Virus record (IMG/VR): IMGVR_UViG_3300021957_000147
Coordinates: 1-34,668 of that record
DNA: 34,668 bases
Source of the DNA: a virus
Reading direction: 5' to 3' (one strand)
Shown here: piece after piece, positions 12,443 to 21,636 of the stretch
Numbering within the stretch: the first letter of the stretch is position 1
How the letters are laid out: each line of letters opens with the position of its first letter
Made by a program: the position numbers and the translations under genes
The notes under the pieces: model-generated
The model's database searches: none
Told to the model about the DNA's origin: nothing
What the model saw: the letters and a program-made list of their open reading frames with translations, nothing else

Positions 12443-12490
12443 CTCGCAACAGACCTTTAAATTCGAGACTGCGAGTGCTAAGCTAGCACT
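12443..12490 (+). promoter_or_regulatory. Nested inverted repeats in the integrase leader
   Basis: CTCGCA 12443-12448 with TGCGAG 12470-12475, and a tight perfect repeat AGTGCTA 12474-12480 / TAGCACT 12484-12490 with a three-base centre. The two share bases and cannot both form at once. They lie 29 bases or more before the integrase start and could be an operator or an RNA switch. Confidence 0.4.
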
Positions 12491-12518
12491 GCTGTTAGTC
12501 TCTTCATGGAGACGAAAG

Positions 12519-13436
12519 ATGAAACTAACGTTTAAAGAAGTAGCGGATCGTTATTTGGCGCAACCAACGGCACATAACGAGAAGAAGCAGAAGCTCACGG
12601 TTACTGTCGCCGGACACCTAGTTAAGGAGTTTGGAGCCAAGCCGGTTAAAGCTTTCGAAAAGATATCACTGATCGATAACTTTATTGAGGATCTGCGGAA
12701 GCAACCATCCAAGAGGAGGATTGGTCAAACCGTCAGCAACAGCTGGGTTAATAAGCACATCATAACTATGCGATCCATCCTGAACTATGCTTACAGCAAA
12801 GAGCATATTAACAGGGTTCCGAAGTTGTCTGTGTATCCAGAGAAGAAAAGTACTGTCTTCCTGAAGCCCGAGCAGGTTCTGAGGTTAATCGATTCGTTGG
12901 ACGGGTTGAGAGCTGACATGGTTAGGTTTGCAGTGGCGACAGGGCTGCGAGCATCTAACATTAGACTGCTCAAGTGGGATCAGATAGAGCCGGACTTTTC
13001 AGCTCTGACTGTCCATGGTGAAGACGCCAAGATGGGCGAGGATATCTTGATACCCCTGAACAGAGATGCTCAGAAGGTTCTTGAGAATCGTAAAGCTCTG
13101 AATGACGAGCTGGTAAAGAAGCATCGATATCTCAGTAACGGGATAGACCATGTCTTCGTGCAGCAAGTCGGTGGCGGTACAAAGGTGGGGAAAGTTCTAA
13201 GTGAGATTACGAACAAGACCTACAGGAAGGCATGTGACAAGGCTGGGGTTCCGGCAGGCACTACCTTCCACACGATGCGCCATACTTTTGCGAGTTGGCA
13301 CATTGAGAACGGGACGAGTGAGATGGTTCTCATGGAGTTAGGAGGATGGAAAGATCGCGCATCACTACAAAGATACGCTCATCTTAACCAAGCTCAGAGG
13401 AAAATCGCGTCGTCTAACATTGAAGGCATCTTGTAG
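12519..13436 (+). CDS. int: Tyrosine-family integrase, 305 aa
   Basis: The ATG at 12519 follows GGAG by seven bases; an upstream in-frame TTG at 12420 would run through the inverted-repeat leader. The catalytic set of tyrosine recombinases is complete: Arg144 in TGLRASN, Lys171 in the DAKMGED turn, His251 and Arg254 in HTMRHTFAS, Trp277 in GGWKD (a common substitute for His) and the nucleophile Tyr286 in RYAHL. Residues 1-100 form the core-binding SAM-like domain; a separate arm-binding domain is short or absent. It would join attP (13488-13534) to a host tRNA gene. No excisionase was recognised. Confidence 0.93.
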   Translation: MKLTFKEVADRYLAQPTAHNEKKQKLTVTVAGHLVKEFGAKPVKAFEKISLIDNFIEDLRKQPSKRRIGQTVSNSWVNKHIITMRSILNYAYSKEHINRVPKLSVYPEKKSTVFLKPEQVLRLIDSLDGLRADMVRFAVATGLRASNIRLLKWDQIEPDFSALTVHGEDAKMGEDILIPLNRDAQKVLENRKALNDELVKKHRYLSNGIDHVFVQQVGGGTKVGKVLSEITNKTYRKACDKAGVPAGTTFHTMRHTFASWHIENGTSEMVLMELGGWKDRASLQRYAHLNQAQRKIASSNIEGIL

Positions 13437-13487
13437 GCTGCCAAAAACTAAAACGCTTATAACCCTTTGATAAGTATAGAAAATAAT

Positions 13488-13534
13488 TGGTGCCGGAAAG
13501 AGGACTTGAACCTCCGACCAATTGCTTACGAAGC
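13488..13534 (-). other. Attachment site attP: 3' half of a tRNA-Thr(CGU) gene
   Basis: Read on the minus strand, this segment is the 3' half of a tRNA: anticodon loop TTCGTAA (anticodon CGU, Thr), stem GCAAT, variable TGGTC, T stem-loop around TTCAAGT, acceptor strand TTCCGGC, discriminator A and CCA at 13488-13490. The 5' half of the tRNA is absent, and pairing in the anticodon stem breaks at 13535. Phage attP sites commonly copy tRNA 3' ends so that the host tRNA is restored after integration. It lies 51 bases after the integrase stop, the usual arrangement. thrW-type tRNA-Thr genes are known integration targets. Confidence 0.85.
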
Positions 13535-13616
13535 TATCGCACTATGTTTTTTTCTATTCAAATCAACAACTTAGAGACTAGCAGCCAAGGGTTTTTGCGT
13601 TAAGAGGAGAACAGGA

Positions 13617-13805
13617 ATGGATATTAAAAAGATCATCAGGGATGCAAATGAGTATGCCGACGATGCAATCTTTGATGCTAAAGCTGGATCAAAGCGAACC
13701 AGAAAGAGCATTAAAAGCTGGCTGAATTCTGGCGCATACAACCTGACCAACAAGCACCTTGTTGTGTGGGGGTTAGTTACTGGGGCGATCTGTTTTCTGT
13801 TTTAA
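13617..13805 (+). CDS. Small tail-anchored membrane protein, 62 aa
   Basis: The ATG at 13617 follows AGAGGAGAA. Residues 1-42 are a charged helix (KKIIRDANEYADDAIFDAKA, then KRTRKSIKSW) and the last 16 (HLVVWGLVTGAICFLF) a membrane anchor at the C-terminus. The layout resembles ElaB/YqjD-type proteins that sit on the inner membrane with a soluble helix inside, but sequence identity is not evident. It lies just beyond attP, so in a prophage it would be at the edge, a place typical of lysogenic-conversion genes. Confidence 0.6.
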   Translation: MDIKKIIRDANEYADDAIFDAKAGSKRTRKSIKSWLNSGAYNLTNKHLVVWGLVTGAICFLF

Positions 13806-13873
13806 CATGACTGCAGGTCATATCGCTCATCGACATTAATCATTAGATGTTTTGCTTTAGCACCAATACAATG

Positions 13874-13909
13874 CGCCCTCATTTAAACTATCGATCTGAG
13901 GGCGTTTTT
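13874..13909 (+). terminator. Rho-independent terminator, rightward
   Basis: CGCCCTCA 13874-13881 pairs perfectly with TGAGGGCG 13897-13904 and is followed by TTTTT (13905-13909). It ends rightward transcription of the integrase side and faces the end of the leftward late operon, whose own transcript would form the hairpin without a U-tract. Confidence 0.85.
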
Positions 13910-13982
13910 GTATGTTGGCTGTTTATGTTTTTATTATTCTTGGACTGTGTCTGATTGCCAAGGATGATCTACTCCGGTAGTT

Positions 13983-16900
13983 CTACTCCTTCCCCCCCTT
14001 CGAGGCTTTTCTGAATGCCTTGTTGTAGATGTCAAAGATCATATTCTCTTTAGCTAGAAGCTCGTCGAGCAATACTCGGCGGCGCTCTTCTGGTATGTCC
14101 TGTCGCTCGATAATTTTTCTGGACTTGGAAATATTGCGAAGATCTCTAGACGCTGTTTTGTAGAGGCTGTTGCTTCCTCCGTCCAGCAAGGGGGCGAACG
14201 ATCGGTACTCAGACTGCAGCTCTGTTAGCTCTTCAGCATCAGCTACCTCTTTAAATCTAGCCTCGATCTTTCTTGTCTCCTCCCAGTTATCGTAGTACTC
14301 GAATCGATCTTCGTATTCAGATGGCGCCTCAAAGAATCCACCAACGAGCGGTAAGTCCTGACTCCTGTACTCTTCATCGGTCGCCATTCGCGTGACAATA
14401 TCCGCTGATTGGCTGGCAAACCTGCCTACACCTCCCAAGAAGTACTCATAGATGTACTCCATCTTATCGGGATTCCACGATATGTATCCGTCCTCGTACT
14501 TGTCACCACCAGTAGCGTCGTTTAAAAACTCTGCGGCAGCCTTGAACGGCTTCCTTGTGGATCTTCGCGAGTTGTAAGCGTTAGATTTTTCCACGATGAA
14601 CGGGTTTTGCTCTATGTAGATGTCGCTGCCAAAGAAGTTTTTATTAGCCAGCATATCTTGATGCACCTCTAAGAGGTCAGGATAAAATCCTCTAGCCATT
14701 TCCTCCCAGCTATCCCCAGCCGATGGGGCAATCGGAACGAAGTTAAGTAGTATATTCTCCCAAAGGTAAAGGGCTGACTCTTCTGGCGTATTAATTTCAA
14801 ACGCTGTCTCAGCGGATAAGCGACCAATGTTCGTGAAGAAGTTCCAGCCGTAGGCTGCGGGTAATGCGAACCCCTCGTCGGCTCCGTACATAAATAATAT
14901 TGCTCGGTTTTTAGCGTGTTCCGGCAGATCTGCGTAATCCTTCTCGTCATCGTCATCGTCTTCTGACATTATAATATTTAGAGCGGCTTGAGCTGCACCA
15001 AATGCAACTAGACCTGCCGCGACTCCCCTTGCAGCTGTGTACTTTCCTTTGTCGCTGCCAAGCGCTTGAGCCGTATTCACATTGCCCTGAACGGCTGCGT
15101 TAAAGAAAAGGAACCCTGCGTTTACCACCGCAGTGTTTTCTCCCTTACGGTTGAAGTTTACTGTCAGGTCTTTTGCTAAGGTCGCAGCGGTAGCCCTGTC
15201 TGTACCAACCTTTCGAGCCTCAACGTACGCAGCCAGACGAATAGAGTTCTCCATTGTAGTATTGAAGTCCTCGACACCTTTTGCCATGTACCTTAACGCT
15301 TCTCTGGTGTAACCCTTTTTCAGCTTGCTCTTAAGTATTCTAAGTTGCTCTTCTTGGTCTTTAACCAGCATCATCCCAGTAGAGGCACCATCTTCCATGA
15401 ACTCTACCGCGTACTGATCTAGTGTGCCTTCTCTTACTGGCTTGCCACGCAAGACGCGATACATAGATCGCATCGAGGGAAGGTAACTTGCCGCCATCTT
15501 ACCTACTAGGTTTTCGCCCTGTACCCTGCTTCCCTTCTTGTCCATTTCTGATAGGGCGTACATCAACCCCGTCTGAACATCTTTCATAGGGTTACTGATG
15601 CCCCAAGTGGGGTTGTAGTTGATCAACATGTTTCTACGGAAGGTCTGGAAGTGAGTAGCCCAAGTCAGAAGCTTGCTTACATCATCATTAGCCCTGCTAA
15701 GCATGGGCACGCTCATGTTCTGTAACGCGTGATTTAGGCTGTCACTCTTGAACTCGATAAAGAAGATCTGACCACCCTTCTTAACCTCAATGTACTTTGG
15801 AGTAGCATTGTCGGCTCTCTTAGCATTAGACATCTCTTTGAGGTCTTGCATTGTCAGCTCATCGCTGTCCCTCATTGGTCTAAAATTGTTGTTATATATA
15901 GTGTAAGACTTCTCCTCTACTGGACCACTTTCAAGCATGGTCTCTACTTTAGAGCTACCCAGCGCACTCAATAGGTCTAACAAAGTTTGGGCGGTTTCAT
16001 TTTTTCTCGCCCGAATAATTTTTCTCTGAACATCCTCTATCGCAGTGAACAGCGGGTTTAGGGGCAGAGTTTTCCGTCCTTTCGCCCTCATGCTTTCGCT
16101 GCCGACTACCGAGAACCCTCTAGACGCGTCGCCAGACTTGTATTCTCCATTTTTCTCTTCAACAGCAAAACCTTTGAGGGGGACGTAGAACTCATAGGTG
16201 TCTTCCCAGTCCGATCTAGAATCTTCATCTAGCAAGCCAGACTCAACCATGAGATCTCTCTGGAACTGAAGCATCTCGTAAACCTTATTGGCAATACGCT
16301 CCATGTCGGACTTGGTGCCCTCCCTTTCTGCCAAGCCGAGTACGCTGTCTGCTTCTGCGTAAGTCATGCCAGAGCCGGTGTCTTGGAAGGCGAGAGGTAT
16401 CTCGTCGTATTCCTTTATTTTCTTTTCTAGTGTTTCAATTTGTGTTGAGTGATCTACTCCCACATCTTCTTGGAGTGCTTCTATTTGCCTCTCTTTTTTT
16501 GCAATGTTTCGCTCACGCTGCGCCTTTACTTTCTCAGCGATCACGTCGTTACGCTCGGCAGCATGCTTCGCGATAAGGTACGTGCCCACGGCGTCGGGGC
16601 TTACGCCGATCTCAGCAATCAGATCACCTAATGGATCAACATAATTCTGGTGGAAGGCATCAAGATCCTGCTGGACCTTACCGTGGGAAAGGTTCTCTTG
16701 GTCTCTTGGAGACAGTCCGGCTGGGAGCCTTCCCATCCCAAGAAAGTCTGCCGCCTGATTTTCAAAGTCTTCGAGCTGGGCATACCGATCCACCAAAGAC
16801 TTGTAGATCTTTCTATCTTTGAGTCTTCTAGCTAGATCAGCCTGTGCATCGATCTCATCGTTGTAGCTGAATCGATTTGTTGAGGGGGTGCCGTCGTCGA

Positions 16901-19900
16901 GAGTGTTGTTCTTGGCGTTGTTGATCTTTTTCTGAATGAAGGAGACTTCTTCAGGGGTAGTATCTATCGACCCTTCATCAGTTTGGCTAGCTTGTCCGCC
17001 ATCACGTTGATCTGCGTCTTGGACAGCTGGCTGAAGGTCTGATTCCAGTCCTCCTGTTCCTGACTGCTGTGCAGTTCCGACTGGTCCAGATACGCCCTGT
17101 CCTCGCTCTTGACGCGATTGGACAATTTTTCCGAACTCTGTTTCGTAGTCTGTTGGCTCTGACTTCGCATTGCCTACTCCAAGTTGTTTGTACAAGTCCT
17201 TCTCTGGATACCAGATTATCGCTTGCAAGGCGCCCATATTAACAGGGTCTTGCCCTGAGGTCGCGTTGACTTTATCAAGAGCCTTACGCATTACGCTGCG
17301 TATGTACTCTCGCTCTTTACCATTTTGTGGTGCTTGCTTTTCACCCTGCGAATTCTTGAACGTATTCGACGCTTTATTGATGGCGTTTTTCTCTTTGAAT
17401 CCACCATTAGCGTAACCAGCCTGTACCTTAGTGGCGTAGTCTGTCGCGTACTGATCGTCCTTGGCGAGCTTGGACCTGTTGATTCCATCCTTCTTGAGCT
17501 TGGCTCTGTAATCATCTCCAAGAGCAACCTCTCTAAACTTCGCTAACTGAACGGGTAGCTTGCGCTCCGCATCAGCCATAAGCGTACCGCTTAATCTGCC
17601 CCAAGTTCTCATGAACCAGCGATCCATGGTAAGCGGGTCGAAGTTACCGTTTAGGTTTTGATAAAAACCTCCGCCGATCTTGGGTCCAATAATCGCTGAA
17701 CCCTTAAGCTTGGTGCCCATCAGCTCACCAGATACAGACAAATCGAATACGTCTTTCAGTTCTTTAACCGTAACGTCCCGATCCATGAACTCGCGAGTTG
17801 CGTCGATACCCTGCTTGTTAATGAGAGCGTTCAAAAGAGCAAACGCATTCTTCATCGCGCCAGCTTCCTTTCCTACACCAAAGTCAGGGAAAACTTTTGA
17901 CTGTCTGTATTCTTCATAGATATCGAATGTGTTTACAGAGTTCTCCGGAACAGATGCACCATTGGAGGTAATAGCCATGATAGATGTGAACGCAAACTTA
18001 GCGTTGGGGTCTGAGTTAAGCTCAGGGAACTCTGTCGCAGCCATGCTCATAGCATTTGCGACCTTCTCTTGATACCACTCACCAGCATTACCGTCAGTCT
18101 TCATTGCCTGAACTGCCTCATGGGCAATCAGGTCTGAGAGCACCTCTGCATTTTCGTCGTTCTGCTCTCCAAGGCTCTTTCCTTCGTTCGCATCTTTAAC
18201 TCTGGCGTCAAACGCCCTAGCCAAATCAACAACAACCGTCGCACCATTTCTGCTGGTGCCAACAACATCTAGAGACTCATCCCCATAAAGCACGTCCGAA
18301 GCTGTGATCTTTTGTGCTACCTCGGGAAGGTCTGACTTCTTAATGAAGTTAACCTCAATGCCATTCTTAAGGGCTTCAAGGTCTCTCTCTTCTACGTACC
18401 CGTAAGATACATACTTGCCGTCTTCGACAATGATCTGACTGTACTTATCATCTTGCTCTGCAGTGAGGTTTTCTTTAAGTCTCTCAAACTGATTGTCAGC
18501 TAACGACTTGAACTTCGCACGAAGCTGCTTCTCTGTTACCGGAGACTTCTCATCAATGAAGCTAAACGCTTTGAACTGAACCTCATCCCCTACCTCAGGA
18601 TTTAATGGGGGGTTGTATGAGCTTTCTCCCGCGTCAATTAATTTTCGGCGGTGCTCTTGCAGCGTATTAATCGCTTCTTGCTTGGTAACTCCAAGCATGT
18701 CGGGGAACTCAGTAATCTTTCCGTCAACCGACTCAAAGGAAACGTCGGAGTCTCCCGCCTCTGACGCGTTGTCATCAAAGTAAAGGGTGTATCGGTCACC
18801 GTCTTCAAAGGTTACGACGTACTCACCGGTCTCTTGCCAGTTAACGGCTTTCTTAAAGGTAGGCTTCTTGTCTGTTGCGCGTAACGCAACATCTTCTCGG
18901 GGCTGCTCTGCAGTTACTTCAGGTTCTTGTACCGCTGGTCGTTCACGTTGCCCAACTTCTTCTTGGACCTGTCCCGCCATTGGGGTATCGGCTGACCCGT
19001 CTCCAACGCTTGCTTCGCCATCTTGTCCAATTGGCTCAGGCTGTACGACCTCGACGCTTCCGGACTCTGGCGGTGCCCGAATCTCTCCTGATATTCCTTC
19101 AGGTTGGGAGGTATCTGGATCTGCTTGACTTGGACTCGGTTCATTTGTCGTCTCCTGCACTGGTGCAGTCTGTAAGTTGCTGTCTCTAATGCCCTTAATG
19201 TAAGTATACGCCTGAGGCGCCAACTCTTGTAGCTGCTTAGGGTTCGAGTGAAATAGAGCGCCTAACTGTGCAAATACTTCTTGCCGATAAGTGCTGTTTA
19301 GATCGCCGTTGCTTTGCTCTAGGTCTGCGATGTCCTGACTCAGATCATTAAAAGGATAATCGAATCTCTTTCCGAGTTCGGTCCCGTCAACCCAGTTTGT
19401 GTAGATCTCCTGCATGATGTCACCCATCACTACAGTAGGAACATCTGCCTCCTCATCAATCGTAATCGCAAAACGACTGTCTTTAGAGCTGAGATCGAAA
19501 GCGAAATCACCCGCATGATAAACCTCATGCGTCATCGTCCAAGCAAGCTCACTGAGCTGATCTTGATCTACTAACGATCCTGCGATTAGGTTGTGATTTA
19601 TTGATACGCCTCTGCCATTTCTGCCTGTCAGAGCGGGAGCATCTACCTCAGACTCCTTGTGAACATATATTCCTGTCACTGAATCGATGAATGACTTGGG
19701 CACACCATTAGCTGAAAGGTCAGCCATAACGCCTGCAACGCTGTCGGTAACTTCCTGCGCTCGATCACCATAGACCTCATCGATGGTAGGTAGACTCTTG
19801 CCCTTGGGCTTCTCTTTTGTCCCTACCGTCAGAGAGTCATTACGATCAAACACGCGATCGATATCGTCTTGATCTATAGCCTCAACAACTACGTCTGTGT

Positions 19901-21623
19901 TGTTAGGGTCCATTGCTTCAGGAGTCTTCGCTGCAACAGACAGATTGAGCAGCTGGTCTTGAACTGGCTGCTCTACAGGAGATAGTTCACCATCCCACCT
20001 ATGCGCTGGTCCTGAGTCTCTTACTCCTTCGGGAACCTTTACACCCTCGAATGCTGGTGCAGACGGGAAGTCCTCTGCTATGTCAGCCTGCTTAGGCTGA
20101 GGAGAGGGGGGTAATGTATTTTCCCCGAACGTTAAATTTTCTGGCTCGGCTGATACTACAGGCTCTTCTACTTCCTGCTCGGGAACTTCAATAGGCTCTT
20201 GAGAAACGTTGTAGTCCGTAAGCACCGCAAGATTTAACTCACTCTGCGTATAGGGTCTATTCGTCTCTGGATTTAGAGCGCCGTTCTCATTCCAAGATAC
20301 CGCAAGCTCTCCGGTTACAGGGTCAACAGGTCTTTCAGTCGGCGTCATATCGCCCAGATCAAGGCGCGTGTTTCCTCTTTCCGCTGTGGCTGCTGCATCC
20401 TCGTACATAAGCCTGATGCGGTTACCAAACTCAGGATCGTTAACTGATCTAGTTCGGACTTCTTTTGCGTCATCGCCTAAATTGACATTTGTGTCATAAC
20501 CGCCGGTGAACTTCTTGACCGCACCACCGGCAACCCCAGTAGCCCCACCAAACAAGAAGCCTGCGGTTGCAGATTCTATTAAGGCGCTGCGCTTTCTTTC
20601 GTTACTGAGGTAGTCGAAGTACTCTCTTTGCTCGTTCTCTGTGTAATTGTTGTTGACGTAAGAGATCACCTCTTCCTCAACAATTAACTGAAGCGCTTCT
20701 GTTCCGCCCTCAGCGCCCATTTGCATAGTGACATCTCTGACGAACTGACCTACCCATGGTGGCTTGTCATTCACTGAACCTGAAATAAACTCAACAGCTT
20801 CTGAGGCTTTTCCTTTGGGAAGGAACTTATTCAAAGCGGCGCCTGCAGGGACAGCATTCAGAGCGCCAATCGTCAAGCCTGCTCCGATCGCTGCTAACGG
20901 CGCTTCTTCTCCAGTTTCTTCCAGTGTTCGAGCAAAGGTACTTGAAGCGCCTTGCTGCGTTCCATAAAGAAATGCACCAGCGGTGGCTCCCCCTGTTGAA
21001 AGCTTTGCGACCTTGTCTTTCGCAAACTTCTCAGCCATCTCACGAGCAACTTTGTTTGCTGCCTGCTGCTCAAGCCCTTCCTTGACTAGCTCTGCAGATG
21101 CCTGCTGCGCAAGCGTCTCCGCCATTTCTCCAACACCTTGCTTGACGGCTTGCTTTGCTAGCAGACCTCCAACGCCTCCCGTGGCAACCATACCTGCAAG
21201 ATCGGGAACGACAGATCCCATAGTGTAAGCAGCCCAAGCCCCGAAATCGGTGGCGCTATCTATATCTTGAAAGGTTACCTCGGGAGCATTTTCTGCCGCT
21301 TCTGCAGTTTGCTCTTGATAATATTCCATGCCCTCTTGAACATATCTATCACCAGCATCTTTCAGGCTTTCAGAGTCAAAAAATTCTCCGGCGCCTCTCA
21401 CCGCAGTTCCTGATAAAGCCTTAAGCCCTCCACCGAGAGCCTGCATATTATCCGCGCCACTTTTTAACCCGCGAACAAAGTTCCCATCGCCTTCCGGTTC
21501 TGGTTCTGGGGGTGGAGGTGGAGGCGCATCCGCACCCGACTTTATGTTGTTGGGGTTATTCTCTCCGTACAGAGAATCCCAGTACTCATCTTCAGTCTTT
21601 TTGCGACCTGATGTTAAGGGCAT
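13983..21623 (-). CDS. Giant polyvalent internal virion protein, gp16-like, 2546 aa
   Basis: Visible parts in order are: a Pro-rich stretch near 34-43; a Gly/Ala-rich helical region with hydrophobic segments (about 50-370); an acidic linker; a zincin-like domain with HEVYH at 699-703 (MTHEVYHAGD); low-complexity linkers to about 950; a domain with GPKIGGGFYQNLNGNFD and LTMDRWFMRTWGRL near 1313-1345 (DUF7178-like); coiled coil around 1700-1740; and a C-terminal region from about 1990 (RRNMLINYNPTWGISNP; LPD38-like) with a hydrophobic helix near 2200 followed by an Asp run. This layout is that of large polyvalent proteins ejected with phage DNA, at the position of T7 gp16. No lytic transglycosylase motif was found. 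It is the last gene of the late operon. Confidence 0.8.
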   Translation of the reverse strand: MPLTSGRKKTEDEYWDSLYGENNPNNIKSGADAPPPPPPEPEPEGDGNFVRGLKSGADNMQALGGGLKALSGTAVRGAGEFFDSESLKDAGDRYVQEGMEYYQEQTAEAAENAPEVTFQDIDSATDFGAWAAYTMGSVVPDLAGMVATGGVGGLLAKQAVKQGVGEMAETLAQQASAELVKEGLEQQAANKVAREMAEKFAKDKVAKLSTGGATAGAFLYGTQQGASSTFARTLEETGEEAPLAAIGAGLTIGALNAVPAGAALNKFLPKGKASEAVEFISGSVNDKPPWVGQFVRDVTMQMGAEGGTEALQLIVEEEVISYVNNNYTENEQREYFDYLSNERKRSALIESATAGFLFGGATGVAGGAVKKFTGGYDTNVNLGDDAKEVRTRSVNDPEFGNRIRLMYEDAAATAERGNTRLDLGDMTPTERPVDPVTGELAVSWNENGALNPETNRPYTQSELNLAVLTDYNVSQEPIEVPEQEVEEPVVSAEPENLTFGENTLPPSPQPKQADIAEDFPSAPAFEGVKVPEGVRDSGPAHRWDGELSPVEQPVQDQLLNLSVAAKTPEAMDPNNTDVVVEAIDQDDIDRVFDRNDSLTVGTKEKPKGKSLPTIDEVYGDRAQEVTDSVAGVMADLSANGVPKSFIDSVTGIYVHKESEVDAPALTGRNGRGVSINHNLIAGSLVDQDQLSELAWTMTHEVYHAGDFAFDLSSKDSRFAITIDEEADVPTVVMGDIMQEIYTNWVDGTELGKRFDYPFNDLSQDIADLEQSNGDLNSTYRQEVFAQLGALFHSNPKQLQELAPQAYTYIKGIRDSNLQTAPVQETTNEPSPSQADPDTSQPEGISGEIRAPPESGSVEVVQPEPIGQDGEASVGDGSADTPMAGQVQEEVGQRERPAVQEPEVTAEQPREDVALRATDKKPTFKKAVNWQETGEYVVTFEDGDRYTLYFDDNASEAGDSDVSFESVDGKITEFPDMLGVTKQEAINTLQEHRRKLIDAGESSYNPPLNPEVGDEVQFKAFSFIDEKSPVTEKQLRAKFKSLADNQFERLKENLTAEQDDKYSQIIVEDGKYVSYGYVEERDLEALKNGIEVNFIKKSDLPEVAQKITASDVLYGDESLDVVGTSRNGATVVVDLARAFDARVKDANEGKSLGEQNDENAEVLSDLIAHEAVQAMKTDGNAGEWYQEKVANAMSMAATEFPELNSDPNAKFAFTSIMAITSNGASVPENSVNTFDIYEEYRQSKVFPDFGVGKEAGAMKNAFALLNALINKQGIDATREFMDRDVTVKELKDVFDLSVSGELMGTKLKGSAIIGPKIGGGFYQNLNGNFDPLTMDRWFMRTWGRLSGTLMADAERKLPVQLAKFREVALGDDYRAKLKKDGINRSKLAKDDQYATDYATKVQAGYANGGFKEKNAINKASNTFKNSQGEKQAPQNGKEREYIRSVMRKALDKVNATSGQDPVNMGALQAIIWYPEKDLYKQLGVGNAKSEPTDYETEFGKIVQSRQERGQGVSGPVGTAQQSGTGGLESDLQPAVQDADQRDGGQASQTDEGSIDTTPEEVSFIQKKINNAKNNTLDDGTPSTNRFSYNDEIDAQADLARRLKDRKIYKSLVDRYAQLEDFENQAADFLGMGRLPAGLSPRDQENLSHGKVQQDLDAFHQNYVDPLGDLIAEIGVSPDAVGTYLIAKHAAERNDVIAEKVKAQRERNIAKKERQIEALQEDVGVDHSTQIETLEKKIKEYDEIPLAFQDTGSGMTYAEADSVLGLAEREGTKSDMERIANKVYEMLQFQRDLMVESGLLDEDSRSDWEDTYEFYVPLKGFAVEEKNGEYKSGDASRGFSVVGSESMRAKGRKTLPLNPLFTAIEDVQRKIIRARKNETAQTLLDLLSALGSSKVETMLESGPVEEKSYTIYNNNFRPMRDSDELTMQDLKEMSNAKRADNATPKYIEVKKGGQIFFIEFKSDSLNHALQNMSVPMLSRANDDVSKLLTWATHFQTFRRNMLINYNPTWGISNPMKDVQTGLMYALSEMDKKGSRVQGENLVGKMAASYLPSMRSMYRVLRGKPVREGTLDQYAVEFMEDGASTGMMLVKDQEEQLRILKSKLKKGYTREALRYMAKGVEDFNTTMENSIRLAAYVEARKVGTDRATAATLAKDLTVNFNRKGENTAVVNAGFLFFNAAVQGNVNTAQALGSDKGKYTAARGVAAGLVAFGAAQAALNIIMSEDDDDDEKDYADLPEHAKNRAILFMYGADEGFALPAAYGWNFFTNIGRLSAETAFEINTPEESALYLWENILLNFVPIAPSAGDSWEEMARGFYPDLLEVHQDMLANKNFFGSDIYIEQNPFIVEKSNAYNSRRSTRKPFKAAAEFLNDATGGDKYEDGYISWNPDKMEYIYEYFLGGVGRFASQSADIVTRMATDEEYRSQDLPLVGGFFEAPSEYEDRFEYYDNWEETRKIEARFKEVADAEELTELQSEYRSFAPLLDGGSNSLYKTASRDLRNISKSRKIIERQDIPEERRRVLLDELLAKENMIFDIYNKAFRKASKGGKE

Positions 21624-21636
21624 CTAAGTTACCTTT

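Noticed and set aside
13488-13534. A functional tRNA gene on the minus strand
   Set aside because: The 5' half (acceptor strand, D arm, 5' anticodon stem) is missing; it is explained by attP.
13912-13980. 22-codon plus-strand frame encoding a hydrophobic peptide
   Set aside because: It starts in the T-run of the terminator at 13874-13909 and has no ribosome binding site; probably chance.
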